64,000 nucleotides of DNA, from the NCBI GenBank assembly GCA_964646815.1, contig CAZYFH010000014.1, positions 14,686 to 78,685 on the forward strand. The letters are read 5' to 3'. Each line of letters opens with the position of its first letter. Position 1 is the stretch's first letter. This DNA is from CAZYFH01 sp964646815. Lineage in GTDB: Bacteria > Acidobacteriota > Vicinamibacteria > Vicinamibacterales > UBA8438. The notes under the pieces were generated by a model. It was given only the letters and a program-made list of their open reading frames with translations. It ran no database searches and was not told the DNA's origin. The translations under genes were made by a program, and so were the position numbers. Positions 33,255 through 42,278 of this stretch are shown in pieces.

Positions 33255-35171
33255 CTACTTCTTGTCTTCTTCGACGACCTCCGCATCGATCACGTCACCA
33301 CCACCGCCCCCCTCAGCCGCATCGGCCGGCGGCGCATCCGCCCCCCCGCCGCCATCCGTCGGCGGGGGGGGCGCACTCTGCTTGTACAACGACTCGGCCG
33401 CCTTGTGCTGCGCCGTGTTCAATGCGTCCAAGGCTGCCGTGATTGCCGCGACGTCCGTGCCCTCGTTCGCCTGCTTCAGCGCGGCGATCGCCTCCTCGAC
33501 CGGCTGTCGGTCCGCGTCCGTCAGCTTGTCTCCGGCGTCCTTGACCATCCGCTCCGCCGCGTACACTGCCTGGTCAGCGCTGTTCTTTGCCTCCACCTCA
33601 TCCTTCCGCTGCTTGTCCTCGTCGGCGTGCGACTCAGCCTCCTTCATCATCTGGTCGACCTCGTCCTTGCCGAGGCCGCTCGACGCCGTGATGGTGATCT
33701 TCTGTTCCTTTCCGGTCCCGAGATCCTTCGCCGAGACGTTCACGATGCCGTTGGCGTCGATGTCAAACGTCACTTCGATCTGCGGCACGCCACGCGGTGC
33801 CGGCGGAATCTCGGCCAAGTGGAACTTGCCCAGTGTTCGGTTGTCCTTCGCCATCGGGCGCTCACCCTGGAGGACATGAACCTCGACGCTGGTCTGGCTG
33901 TCGGCCGCCGTGGAGAACACCTCGCTCTTCTTGGTCGGAATGGTGGTATTGCGCTGAAGCAGCGTGGTCATCACGCCGCCGAGCGTCTCGATGCCGAGTG
34001 ACAACGGCGTGACATCCAGCAGGAGCAGGTCCTTGACCTCGCCGGCCAGGACGCCCGCCTGCACCGCTGCGCCGATTGCCACGACCTCGTCCGCGTTGAC
34101 TCCTCGGTGGGGTTCCTTGCCGAAGAGTTCCTTGACGATCTCCTGGACCTTGGGCACGCGGGTGGACCCTCCGACCAGCACCACCTCGTCGATCTTCGAG
34201 GGGTCGAGACCCGCGTCGGCAAGCGCCCGCTTCACCGGATCGACCGTCTTCTGGAGGAGGTCGTCCACCAGTTGCTCAAACTTGGCGCGCGTGAGTTTTT
34301 TTTGAAGGTGCTTCGGCCCGGATTGATCGGCGGTGATGAAAGGTAGGTTGATCTCGGTTTCCAGCACGGTCGACAGCTCCATCTTCGCCTTCTCGGCTCC
34401 CTCTTTCAGCCGCTGGAGTGCCATTCGGTCCTTGCTCAAGTCGATGCCCTCGTCGTTCTTGAACTCCGCGACGATCCAGTCGATGATTCGCTGGTCGAGG
34501 TTGTCGCCCCCGAGGTGCGTATCCCCGTTCGTCGATTTGACCTCGACAACACCTTCGCCAACCTCGAGGATGGAGATATCGAACGTGCCGCCCCCGAAGT
34601 CGTAGACCGCGATGGTCTCGTCCTTCTTCTTGTCGAGTCCATACGCGAGGGCTGCCGCCGTCGGCTCGTTCACGATGCGGAGCACTTCGAGTCCGGCGAT
34701 CAGACCTGCATCCTTCGTTGCCTGCCGCTGCGCGTCGTTGAAGTAGGCGGGGACCGTGAGTACGGCCTTTTCGATGCTCTGGCCCAGATATTCCTCAGCG
34801 GCTTGTTTGAGCTTCTGGAGCACCATCGCCGACAGCTCGGGTGGGGCCAGTTCTTTGCCGCCCGCATTGACACGAGCGTCACCGTTCGACGCACGCGCCA
34901 CCGTGTAGGGGACCATTCTCATCTCCTCGTTAACCTCATTGAAGCGCCGGCCCATGAAGCGCTTGATCGAGAAGATGGTGTTCTCCGGATTCGTCACCGC
35001 CTGGCGTTTGGCGACCTGACCAACCAATCGCTCGTCTGACTTCGAGAACGCGACCACGGACGGCGTCAATCTGCCGCCCTCCGGATTCGTGACGACCGTC
35101 GGCTCGCCACCTTCCATAACTGCGACGACCGAGTTGGTGGTACCTAAATCGATTCCGATAATCTTGCTCAT
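33255..35171 (-). CDS. dnaK: Molecular chaperone DnaK (Hsp70)
   Basis: Hsp70 chaperone of 638 aa. The nucleotide-binding domain starts IIGIDLGTTNSVVAVMEGG, with AVLTVPAYFNDAQRQATKDA, IAVYDFGGGTFDISILE and VVLVGGSTRVPKVQEIV. The substrate-binding domain begins after DLLLLDVTPLSLGIETLGG; the helical lid ends in an Ala/Pro/Gly-rich tail and the terminal EVVEEDKK, similar to the EEVD-like acidic tails of bacterial DnaK. The start (MSKIIGIDLG) has a GAGGACG site about ten bases upstream. First gene of the hspR-regulated operon. Confidence 0.97.
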   Translation of the reverse strand: MSKIIGIDLGTTNSVVAVMEGGEPTVVTNPEGGRLTPSVVAFSKSDERLVGQVAKRQAVTNPENTIFSIKRFMGRRFNEVNEEMRMVPYTVARASNGDARVNAGGKELAPPELSAMVLQKLKQAAEEYLGQSIEKAVLTVPAYFNDAQRQATKDAGLIAGLEVLRIVNEPTAAALAYGLDKKKDETIAVYDFGGGTFDISILEVGEGVVEVKSTNGDTHLGGDNLDQRIIDWIVAEFKNDEGIDLSKDRMALQRLKEGAEKAKMELSTVLETEINLPFITADQSGPKHLQKKLTRAKFEQLVDDLLQKTVDPVKRALADAGLDPSKIDEVVLVGGSTRVPKVQEIVKELFGKEPHRGVNADEVVAIGAAVQAGVLAGEVKDLLLLDVTPLSLGIETLGGVMTTLLQRNTTIPTKKSEVFSTAADSQTSVEVHVLQGERPMAKDNRTLGKFHLAEIPPAPRGVPQIEVTFDIDANGIVNVSAKDLGTGKEQKITITASSGLGKDEVDQMMKEAESHADEDKQRKDEVEAKNSADQAVYAAERMVKDAGDKLTDADRQPVEEAIAALKQANEGTDVAAITAALDALNTAQHKAAESLYKQSAPPPPTDGGGGADAPPADAAEGGGGGDVIDAEVVEEDKK

Positions 35172-35276
35172 CTATCTACGTCCTCAATGCCCGATCGAGG
35201 GCGGAATGACCACCCAGACCGCGCGAGAAAAGTGTACGGGACCACTCTGGCTCCGACAACATCCTATGTCAAGAGA

Positions 35277-35305
35277 AGTATAAAATATGAGTGCTTATCT
35301 GTCAT
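35277..35305 (-). promoter_or_regulatory. Likely dnaK operon promoter with HspR-like half-sites
   Basis: On the minus strand ATGACA (35305-35300) and TATACT (35282-35277) are 17 bp apart, close to the sigma-70 consensus, in an AT-rich island within GC-rich DNA about 105 bp upstream of dnaK. ACTCA (35292-35288) lies in the spacer and CTTGA (35273-35269) near the expected start of transcription. These resemble halves of the HspR (HAIR) operator CTTGAGT-N7-ACTCAAG, but the order is reversed, so HspR binding here is a guess. Confidence 0.5.
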
Positions 35306-35352
35306 TTAAAGCGATCCTCCAAGGAGCCGCATGCACTGCGCCGGTAACGGCG

Positions 35353-35361
35353 TGGTATAAT
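35353..35361 (+). promoter_or_regulatory. Extended -10 promoter, TGGTATAAT
   Basis: A perfect extended -10 (TG-n-TATAAT) on the plus strand, with no good -35 hexamer, as is usual for this class. It points towards the penicillin-binding protein gene 380 bp downstream and would start transcription near 35368. Confidence 0.55.
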
Positions 35362-35369
35362 TACGTCGT

Positions 35370-35663
35370 TTGGATCAAACTGGCAACACTATTCGATACA
35401 GACACTTAGAACCTTGGCGCGTCGTCGCCTCGACGCTGTTCCTTATGGCTTGGGTGAACGCCGGGGTCGTGGGCCTGCACGCTCAGACTGATGCGGTCGG
35501 CACGGCGTCTTGGACAGAGGGCGAGCCCTCGATCGTGCATGGCGCGCAGCGCCTCGTGGCCGTGGTCGACCAGTCAGTCCTAGGGAATCGCGTGGAACCC
35601 GGACGCGGTCGCCTGGAAATCCGGATCGATCCAGGCGCCAGGGAGCATATTTCGTATATGTGA
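35370..35663 (+). CDS. Doubtful 97-aa exported peptide
   Basis: A TTG-started frame right behind the TGGTATAAT promoter. It has a hydrophobic stretch, VVASTLFLMAWVNAGVVGL (about residues 18-37), followed by HAQTDA, which would pass as a signal peptide, then a polar region ending IRIDPGAREHISYM. The TTG would be almost leaderless relative to the predicted transcript start, there is no ribosome site, and I know no homologue. After its stop the next frame continues open into the PBP gene, so a frameshifted longer reading is another possibility. The rest of 35172-35738 holds only the two promoters. Confidence 0.3.
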   Translation: MDQTGNTIRYRHLEPWRVVASTLFLMAWVNAGVVGLHAQTDAVGTASWTEGEPSIVHGAQRLVAVVDQSVLGNRVEPGRGRLEIRIDPGAREHISYM

Positions 35664-35738
35664 CCGAGGAACGCCGCTGGCAGGCGGTGCGTCGCGGCCA
35701 TAAATCGCTCTACAAAGGGCTCTTACAGTCCACTAGTC

Positions 35739-38033
35739 ATGACGCCAGCGCCGAACCGCTTCATCCGTCAGGCCATCGCCATCGGGCTCTTTGCCGTCGC
35801 CGCCGTACTCGGGACCGTGAGCGGTGCCCTGTTCGCGTACTCCCCGGACCTTCCCGAAATCGCCGACCTCGACGACTACGCCCCGAACACCATCACCCGA
35901 GTGTACGCCAGTGGTGGCGAAATCATCGGCGACTTCGCCACCCAGCGTCGGTTCATCATCGGCTACGACGACATCCCCGAGGTGCTCCGCCATGCAATCA
36001 TCGCCGCCGAAGACGGCTCGTTCTTCGAGCACAGCGGCATCAGCATCCCGGCGATCATCAGGACGGCGGTCAACGACGTACTCCGACGGCGACTCCATGG
36101 CGCCAGCACGCTGACGATGCAACTTGCCCGCAACATCACGGTCGGGGGCGAGGTCCTCGGCCAGGAGAAAACGCTGCTGCGCAAGCTCCGAGAGACGTAT
36201 TACACGTTTCTCCTCGAGAAGCGCTACACAAAACGCGAGATCTTCACGCTCTACTGTAATCAGATGTGGCTCGGCACGGCGAGGCACGCAGCCCACGGCG
36301 TTGAAGCCGCCGCCCGCTTGTACTTCGGGAAGGCAGCGAAGAACCTCGCACTTAGCGAGGCCGCTGTCATCGCGGGTATCTTCCAGTTACCCGCGCTCCA
36401 AAGCCCTCTGGTCAACATGGAGTGGGCCACCCGCCGGCGTAACTACGCGCTCGGTCGGATGGCCGAGGACGGCTACATCACACCCGAGGAAGCGGAGGCT
36501 GCGAAGGCTGAACCGATTCGACTTGCGCCGCGGCGCGAGCGGAGGAATACGATCGCGCCCTACTTCTTGGAGGAAGTCCGGCAACACCTCGAGCAGGAGT
36601 ACGGTGCCAGACGCTTATACGAGGACGGACTCGCGGTACGGTCGACGCTCGACCTGGAACTCCAGATCGCAGCGAATCGTGCGGTGTCCGAAGGGCTTCG
36701 GAGTCTGGACAAGCGACACGGGTACCGGGGCCCACGACGGAACGTCTTGACCGATGGCGACGCCGTCGACTCGCTGGACGCGTTTGAGCATCCGCGATGG
36801 ATCTACCCGATCGAGATCGGCGAAGTCGTGCCGGCCGTCGTTACCGGCGTCGACGGCGGCACCGTGCAGGTGCGGGTCGCCGGGTACACGGCGACAATCG
36901 ATTCGGAAGGGTATCGCTGGACGCGTGCTCAGTCGGCGGAGGAGATCGTTGAGCGAGGCGATCTGGTCGACATCCGGGTGACTGCATTGCCGGAGACGTC
37001 CGACGACATCGCCGGCGCCACGCTCGACCAGGAGCCCGAAGTGGAGGCCTCGCTCCTGGCCATCGACAACCGGACCGGACACATCCTTGCGATGGTGGGC
37101 GGGTACGATTTCGAGCGAAGCAAGTTCAACCGCGCCACGCAGGCGTATCGACAGCTCGGATCGTTGTTCAAGGGCGTGCTGTACGCTGCTGCCGTCGACC
37201 AGGGGTTCACGACCACGTCGATCCTGATGGACGAACCGGTTAGCTTTAACGTCGGTCCCGACCAGGCGCGCTACGAGCCGACCAACTACGACAACAAGTA
37301 TGAGGGGCCGATCACCCTTCGCTGGGCACTCGAAGACTCGCGGAACGTGCCAGCGGTCTGGCTGATGAACGAAGTCGGTCCGGAGACGGTGGTCGACTTC
37401 GCGCGTCGCGTCGGCTTCACTTCACCCATTCCGCCGTATTTATCGGTCGCGCTCGGAGCGGCCGAAGCCACGCTGAGTGAGATCACGAGCGCGTTCTCCG
37501 TATTTCCGAATGGGGGGACACGCATGGTGCCGTTCCAGATCCAGCGCATCCTCGACCGCGAAGGGAATGTGCTGGAAGAGCATCATCCGCAGTCACGCGA
37601 TGCGCTGCGGGCCGACACCGCCTACATCATGGTGAGTCTCCTGCGCGGGGTCGTGCAGCGCGGCACGGGGCGCGGCGCCCTGCGTCTCGGTTGGCCGGTC
37701 GGCGGCAAGACGGGCACCATGGACGGGTACACCGACGCCTGGTTCGTCGGCTTCGACCCCGACATCACCGTCGGCGTGTGGGTCGGCTACGACGAGAAGC
37801 GGACCCTCGGCGACAGAGAGCAAGGAGCGCGTGTCGCGCTCCCGATCTGGATGAGCTTCATGGAGGCGTACGTGGCCGGCCGCCAGACACCTCGGGGGTT
37901 CGTCCCACCGGGCAATATCGTCTTCACGACCGTGGACCCGACGACGGGCGAGATCACCGAACCGTGGGCGCGCGATTCGATCCAGGAGGCGTTCATCGCG
38001 GGGACCGAGCCGGGCACCGCGTTTCGCAGGTAG
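35739..38033 (+). CDS. Class A penicillin-binding protein (PBP1-type)
   Basis: Bifunctional peptidoglycan glycosyltransferase/transpeptidase, 764 aa, anchored by one N-terminal helix (about residues 9-33). The GT51 domain has IIAAEDGSFFEHSGISIPA with the catalytic Glu, GASTLTMQLARNI and LYCNQMWLG. The transpeptidase domain has the nucleophile motif S475-L-F-K478 within QLGSLFKGVLYAA, the SRN motif in EDSRNVPAVWLM, and GGKTGTMDGYTDAWFVGF with KTG. The usual PGSxxKP around the nucleophile is changed to LGSLFKG. Between the domains lies an OB-like insert (about 350-440). Convergent with prfB, 16 nt apart. Confidence 0.93.
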   Translation: MTPAPNRFIRQAIAIGLFAVAAVLGTVSGALFAYSPDLPEIADLDDYAPNTITRVYASGGEIIGDFATQRRFIIGYDDIPEVLRHAIIAAEDGSFFEHSGISIPAIIRTAVNDVLRRRLHGASTLTMQLARNITVGGEVLGQEKTLLRKLRETYYTFLLEKRYTKREIFTLYCNQMWLGTARHAAHGVEAAARLYFGKAAKNLALSEAAVIAGIFQLPALQSPLVNMEWATRRRNYALGRMAEDGYITPEEAEAAKAEPIRLAPRRERRNTIAPYFLEEVRQHLEQEYGARRLYEDGLAVRSTLDLELQIAANRAVSEGLRSLDKRHGYRGPRRNVLTDGDAVDSLDAFEHPRWIYPIEIGEVVPAVVTGVDGGTVQVRVAGYTATIDSEGYRWTRAQSAEEIVERGDLVDIRVTALPETSDDIAGATLDQEPEVEASLLAIDNRTGHILAMVGGYDFERSKFNRATQAYRQLGSLFKGVLYAAAVDQGFTTTSILMDEPVSFNVGPDQARYEPTNYDNKYEGPITLRWALEDSRNVPAVWLMNEVGPETVVDFARRVGFTSPIPPYLSVALGAAEATLSEITSAFSVFPNGGTRMVPFQIQRILDREGNVLEEHHPQSRDALRADTAYIMVSLLRGVVQRGTGRGALRLGWPVGGKTGTMDGYTDAWFVGFDPDITVGVWVGYDEKRTLGDREQGARVALPIWMSFMEAYVAGRQTPRGFVPPGNIVFTTVDPTTGEITEPWARDSIQEAFIAGTEPGTAFRR

Positions 38034-38049
38034 ACGCCGACCACGGCGG

Positions 38050-39163
38050 TTACCCGTTCGCCTCCTCCGCCTTCCGCATCAAGCACCGCTTGATGAACTC
38101 GTCGAGGTCCCCGTCCAGCACACGCTCGACGTTCCCAACCTCCATCTTCGTGCGGTGGTCCTTAACCATCTGATAGGGGTGCAGCACGTAGCTGCGGATC
38201 TGGCTCCCGAACGCAATGTCTTTCTTTTCACCGCCGATCTGCGCCATCTTTTCCTGCTGTTCCCGGAGCCTCAGGTCGTAGAGTCGCGCCCGGAGCACCT
38301 TCATTGCCGCGTCGCGGTTGCGGTGCTGCGACCGCTCGTTCTGACACGACACGACGACATTGGTGGGCAGATGGGTGATGCGAACGGCCGAATCGGTCAC
38401 GTTGACGTGCTGACCGCCTGCGCCACTCGACCGATACGTGTCGATCCGGAGGTCCTTGTCGTCGATCTCGACCTCGACGTCGTCAGGAAGCTCAGGCCAG
38501 ATGAAGACCGACGCGAACGACGTGTGTCGCCGCGCCGCCTGATCGAACGGTGAGATCCGCACCAGACGGTGCACACCCGCCTCCGGCAGTAGCAACCCGT
38601 AGGCGTATGACCCGTGCACGGTCATCGTCGCGCTCTTGACACCCGCTTCGTCGCCCGGTTGGAACTCGATCACGTCGCGCGTGAAGTTGCGGCGTTCCGC
38701 CCACCGCAGATACATCCGCAGCAGCATTTCGGCCCAGTCTTGTGATTCGGTCCCGCCAGCACCCGGATGTATCGAGACGATCGCGTTTCGCGCGTCGTGC
38801 TCACCACCGAGCATCTTCTTGATCTCGCCGGCGTCGACCTGTGCCTGGAGTTCGTCGAGTCCCGCAGCCAGATCGTCGGCCACGCTCTCGCCCTGGTTGG
38901 CCCACTGGACGAGCACATCGAGATCCTCACTCCGGGAGCGGAGCGACTCAGAGAGGTCGAAGTCTTCCTGGAGACGGCGGCGGCGCTGGAGAACCTGCTG
39001 GGCCGTCGCCTGATCGGCCCAGAAGTTCGGAGCGGCAGCCTGCTGCTCGAGGCGTGCGATCTCGGTCTCTACACCAGCAGCGTCAAAGATAACCCCGCAG
39101 GTCTGCCGCCCGTTTGACTAGGTCCTGGTACCGTCGAATCTGTTCATCGAGCGCGATCGCCAC
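38050..39163 (-). CDS. prfB: Peptide chain release factor 2, with programmed +1 frameshift
   Basis: Recognises UGA and UAA stop codons. Translation starts at a GTG (39163) with GGAGG five bases upstream and reads 26 codons, ending ADLRGYL, to an in-frame TGA at 39085-39083. The site CTT-TGA-C is the classic RF2 shift sequence; skipping one base at 39085 continues DAAGVETEIARLEQQAAAPN-FWADQA without a break to 38050. The joined product is 370 aa, normal for RF2, with the GGQ motif in YRSSGAGGQHVNVTDSAVR. The upstream Shine-Dalgarno-like stretch (gcgggg) is weaker than in E. coli. RF2 autoregulates by reading its own TGA. Confidence 0.95.
39082..39096 (-). promoter_or_regulatory. prfB recoding site (CTT TGA C)
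   Basis: Coding strand gcggggttatctttgac: slippery CTT, UGA stop in the zero frame, following C that weakens termination, and a G-rich stretch a few bases upstream that can pair with 16S rRNA. Continuous RF2 homology in the +1 frame right after it supports recoding. Confidence 0.9.
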
Positions 39164-39222
39164 CGTATCCTCCGTTCGCAGTGAGATGGGTCAGAGTTCG
39201 CCGCGCCGTGTGATGGTGCCAG

Positions 39223-40755
39223 TCAGCGCCGCGTCTGACGTGCGCGGGCGCCGCGACGGCAGACCCAGAGCAGAAGCGCGGTCATAACGGCCCCGGCATA
39301 CGCCGGCGCATCACCGATGCGTCCGTACAGGGTCAGGCCATCGAGCAATCGCACGTCCTCGACCACGATAGCGGGCTCGAACAGCGCGGTCCGTACCCGG
39401 ATACGACCGTAGGGATCGATGACGCCGCTGATACCCGTATTAGCGGCGCGGACCAAGAACCGTCCCTGCTCGATGGCACGGAGGATCGCCTGCTGAAAAT
39501 GCTGGTGCGGCGCCGCCGAACGTCCATACCAGGCATCGTTCGTGATCGTGACGAGCAGCGTACTCCCGGCCCGCACGAGCTCGCGCACGAGTCCAGCATA
39601 GATGATCTCGTAGCAGATCGCCGTGCCGACCGGGTGGCCCCCGACGGGCAAGGTGCGTGGACCGGGCCCCGCGGAGAAATCAGAGACCGTCTCGACGAGC
39701 GGCGACAAGAAGAACAGCGCGCGCTTCATTGGCACGTATTCCCCGAACGGCACGAGGTGCTGCTTCTGATAGACACCCGCCGTCGCGCCGGCCGGATCGA
39801 CCATATAGGCGGCATTGTAGAAACGCGTCTCGGCGCCCGCCCTGATCGAGGTGCTGCCGACGAGGGTGTGCGCGCCGGTTTCCCGCGCGGTGAGACGTAT
39901 CGCCTCGCCGCGCGGGTCCCGCTCGAGCGGAAACGGGATAGCCGCCTCCGGCCAGACGATGAGCTGGGCGCCGTTGGCGGCGGCGCGTCGTGTCTGATCC
40001 AGATAGCCGGCGAGGATCGCCTCGCGCCTCGCAGGGTCCCACTTCTCCTCCTGCGCGACGTTGCCCTGCAACGCGGCCACGCGCAGCGGCGCTCCCGCGC
40101 TGATCAGCGCCGCGTTCTCTAGGCGCCAGTAGCCGAACGCCACGCTCGCCACGACGACGGCGGCGGTTGCCGCTCCAGGCGCCCAACGCCGCGGCTGGGC
40201 GACGACCGTGTAGGCAAGGGCCGCATTGACCAGCACCACGAGCGCGGACAGGCCGAGGACGCCCGCGAGGCTGGCGACCTGGGCGACCGGTAAGACCGTC
40301 GCCTGGCTGTAGCCGACGAGCTCCCACGGGAAGCCGGTGAACAGATGGATCCGGCCGAGCTCCGTCGTCACCCATACGGCAGGCGCGAAGAGCAGTCCGC
40401 CGACGCCGAGCCGCTTCCGGACGAAGCCCATCGTCAGCGCGAAGAGCGCCGGGAAAAGCGCGAGGTAGGCCACGAGCAACCCGTGCACGAGCCACGCCGC
40501 CGATCGCGGCAGCCCTCCGTAGTCGATCATCACAGCCGGAATCCAATAGATGGTGCCTGCGAAATGGACGAGACCAGTCACGAGTCCGACCGCGAAGGCG
40601 CCGCGCGGCGAAAGCCCGCTGCCGACCGCGACCAGGAGCGGCACAAGCGCGATCCAGGCGATGGCGGGGTGCCCGAGGTGGGGGAAGCTGAAGACGAGCA
40701 GGACGCCCGAGAGCGCTGCGGCGAGCGGCGTCGCGACGGCGGTCCGCCCCGCCAC
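39223..40755 (-). CDS. lnt: Apolipoprotein N-acyltransferase
   Basis: Transfers the third acyl chain onto lipoproteins at the inner membrane. The 510-aa protein has six to eight N-terminal membrane helices (about residues 8-215) and a periplasmic nitrilase-like domain with the catalytic triad: Glu in IVWPEAAIPF, Lys in YQKHLVPFGEYVP and Cys in GTAICYEIIYAGLV. One more helix lies near the C terminus (APAYAGAVMTALLLWVC). The GTG start overlaps the stop of the SPOR gene by one base. Fits with lolC/lolD in the same window as a complete triacylated-lipoprotein route. Confidence 0.93.
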   Translation of the reverse strand: MAGRTAVATPLAAALSGVLLVFSFPHLGHPAIAWIALVPLLVAVGSGLSPRGAFAVGLVTGLVHFAGTIYWIPAVMIDYGGLPRSAAWLVHGLLVAYLALFPALFALTMGFVRKRLGVGGLLFAPAVWVTTELGRIHLFTGFPWELVGYSQATVLPVAQVASLAGVLGLSALVVLVNAALAYTVVAQPRRWAPGAATAAVVVASVAFGYWRLENAALISAGAPLRVAALQGNVAQEEKWDPARREAILAGYLDQTRRAAANGAQLIVWPEAAIPFPLERDPRGEAIRLTARETGAHTLVGSTSIRAGAETRFYNAAYMVDPAGATAGVYQKQHLVPFGEYVPMKRALFFLSPLVETVSDFSAGPGPRTLPVGGHPVGTAICYEIIYAGLVRELVRAGSTLLVTITNDAWYGRSAAPHQHFQQAILRAIEQGRFLVRAANTGISGVIDPYGRIRVRTALFEPAIVVEDVRLLDGLTLYGRIGDAPAYAGAVMTALLLWVCRRGARARQTRR

Positions 40756-41507
40756 TAGCGCGTGATCCAGGGCTTGAACTGTTCTTCGGTCTCCAGACGC
40801 TGCTGCGCCCGCTCCGCGTCAGCTCGGTTCGAAAATGGACCGACGCGGACGCGAAACACATCCACGGGCGCATCCGGTACAGGGTCGACCACGAACGCTC
40901 GGTATCCCTTGGCGCTGAGATCGTGGGCCACCTGGTGCGCTGCTGGTAGTTCGCGAAGTGCCATGACCTGCACCGCCCATCCGCCGGGCCGAGCTGTCGC
41001 CGCGGCAGTCGAATCCGCAACCGCCTGCGATCGGGTGAGCGACGGGTCCACGCCCACCCCCGACGCCTGCTCCACCTCGGGGGGTCGTGTGGGCGACGAA
41101 GGCGCTGGCCGCAGCGCGACGACCTCCCCGGTCGTCGGTTCGGGCAGATCCTCCACGGGCAGCGGCGGCTCGGCAGCTACGCGCGGTTTGCGCAGCGCGT
41201 CCTCAGGCAGGGCGTCGCTCTCCAACCCCAACCGCCAGACGTAGGTCAAGTCGTCACCCGACAACGCGGCCGCCGAGGGCTCGGCATTGCGTGTGCTGAC
41301 GACTGCGGGCCGTCGATCGTCTCCGAAAAGGGACGCGGCCGCCGCGCCACTACTGTCCATCCGCAGGAGCGGCTGGACGAAAGGCACACCTCGCCCGACG
41401 AGGACGCCGAAGAGGAACACCACCACCGCGACGACGGTCGCCGCAATGAACAGAAAGACGATTTGCTTGGGGCTTGAGGCGACGTCGCCTGGGACCTGTG
41501 AGGCCAT
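40755..41507 (-). CDS. SPOR-domain membrane protein
   Basis: A 250-aa bitopic protein: a short cytoplasmic N terminus, one membrane helix IVFLFIAATVVAVVVFLFGV (about residues 16-35), a long Pro/Ala/Ser-rich periplasmic linker and a C-terminal SPOR domain (about 172-250) with WAVQVMALRELPAAHQVAHD and FRVRVGPFSNRADAERAQQ. SPOR domains bind denuded peptidoglycan at division sites, so a FtsN-like or DedD-like role is likely. It lies between the slipin gene and lnt in one operon. Confidence 0.88.
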   Translation of the reverse strand: MASQVPGDVASSPKQIVFLFIAATVVAVVVFLFGVLVGRGVPFVQPLLRMDSSGAAAASLFGDDRRPAVVSTRNAEPSAAALSGDDLTYVWRLGLESDALPEDALRKPRVAAEPPLPVEDLPEPTTGEVVALRPAPSSPTRPPEVEQASGVGVDPSLTRSQAVADSTAAATARPGGWAVQVMALRELPAAHQVAHDLSAKGYRAFVVDPVPDAPVDVFRVRVGPFSNRADAERAQQRLETEEQFKPWITR

Positions 41508-41519
41508 ACCGGGCTAGTG

Positions 41520-42278
41520 TCAGGACCCGTCGCTTTTCTTCCCGCCCAGCACGCTGAAAATGTCTACGGGCAGCGGGAACACGAGCGTCGAGTTCTTTTC
41601 GCTGGCGATCTCAGTCGCCGTTTGCAAGTAGCGGAGTGTGACGGCGAGGGGCTGTGTGCCTATCACTTCGGCCGCTTGCGCCAGCTTCTCCGACGCCAGG
41701 AACTCGCCCTGAGCGTGGATGATCTTAGCACGCTTCTCGCGCTCGGCTTCGGCCTGTCGGGCCATTGCACGCTGCATGTCGACCGGCAGATCGACGTGCT
41801 TGACCTCCACGGCGGACACCTTCACGCCCCACGGATCAGTCTGCGTGTCGAGAATCTGTTGCAACTGCTGATTGAGCTGCTCCCGTTCGGCCAGTAACCC
41901 GTCGAGCTCGACCTGGCCGAGCACGCTGCGCAGCGTGGTCTGCGCGAGCTGTGAAGTCGCGTAGTGGAAGTTCTCGACTTCGACGATGGCGCGCTGCGGC
42001 TCCATGACGCGGAAATAGACAACCGCGTTCACCTTGACCGAGACGTTGTCCTTCGTGATGACATCCTGCGGTGGCACGTCCATCACTATCGTCCGCAAGC
42101 TCACGCGCACCATCCGGTCAATCGGGGCGAAGACGAGGATTACGCCAGGGCCCTTCGGACGCGGATACAGCTTACCCAGACGAAAGATGACGGCGCGCTC
42201 GTACTCGTTCAGGATCTTGATGGAGCTGACGAGATACAGCAGGAGGATGACGAGAAAAATGAGCCCCGGATTGATCAT
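41520..42278 (-). CDS. Slipin/stomatin-like SPFH protein
   Basis: A 252-aa membrane-anchored band-7 protein. One N-terminal helix (GLIFLVILLLYLVSSIKIL) is followed by the SPFH domain with NEYERAVIFRLGKLYPRPKG and MDVPPQDVITKDNVSVKVNA, and a C-terminal coiled coil (AMARQAEAEREKRAKIIHAQ). The ATG overlaps the stop of the NfeD-type protease gene (ATGA). Slipin and NfeD pairs are common; the protease is thought to act on the slipin C terminus. Confidence 0.92.
   Translation of the reverse strand: MINPGLIFLVILLLYLVSSIKILNEYERAVIFRLGKLYPRPKGPGVILVFAPIDRMVRVSLRTIVMDVPPQDVITKDNVSVKVNAVVYFRVMEPQRAIVEVENFHYATSQLAQTTLRSVLGQVELDGLLAEREQLNQQLQQILDTQTDPWGVKVSAVEVKHVDLPVDMQRAMARQAEAEREKRAKIIHAQGEFLASEKLAQAAEVIGTQPLAVTLRYLQTATEIASEKNSTLVFPLPVDIFSVLGGKKSDGS

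Noticed and set aside
33405..34001. Plus-strand frame rich in Leu/Val/Arg opposite dnaK
   Set aside because: Antisense to the conserved DnaK coding region; membrane-like look is the usual effect of the complementary codons.
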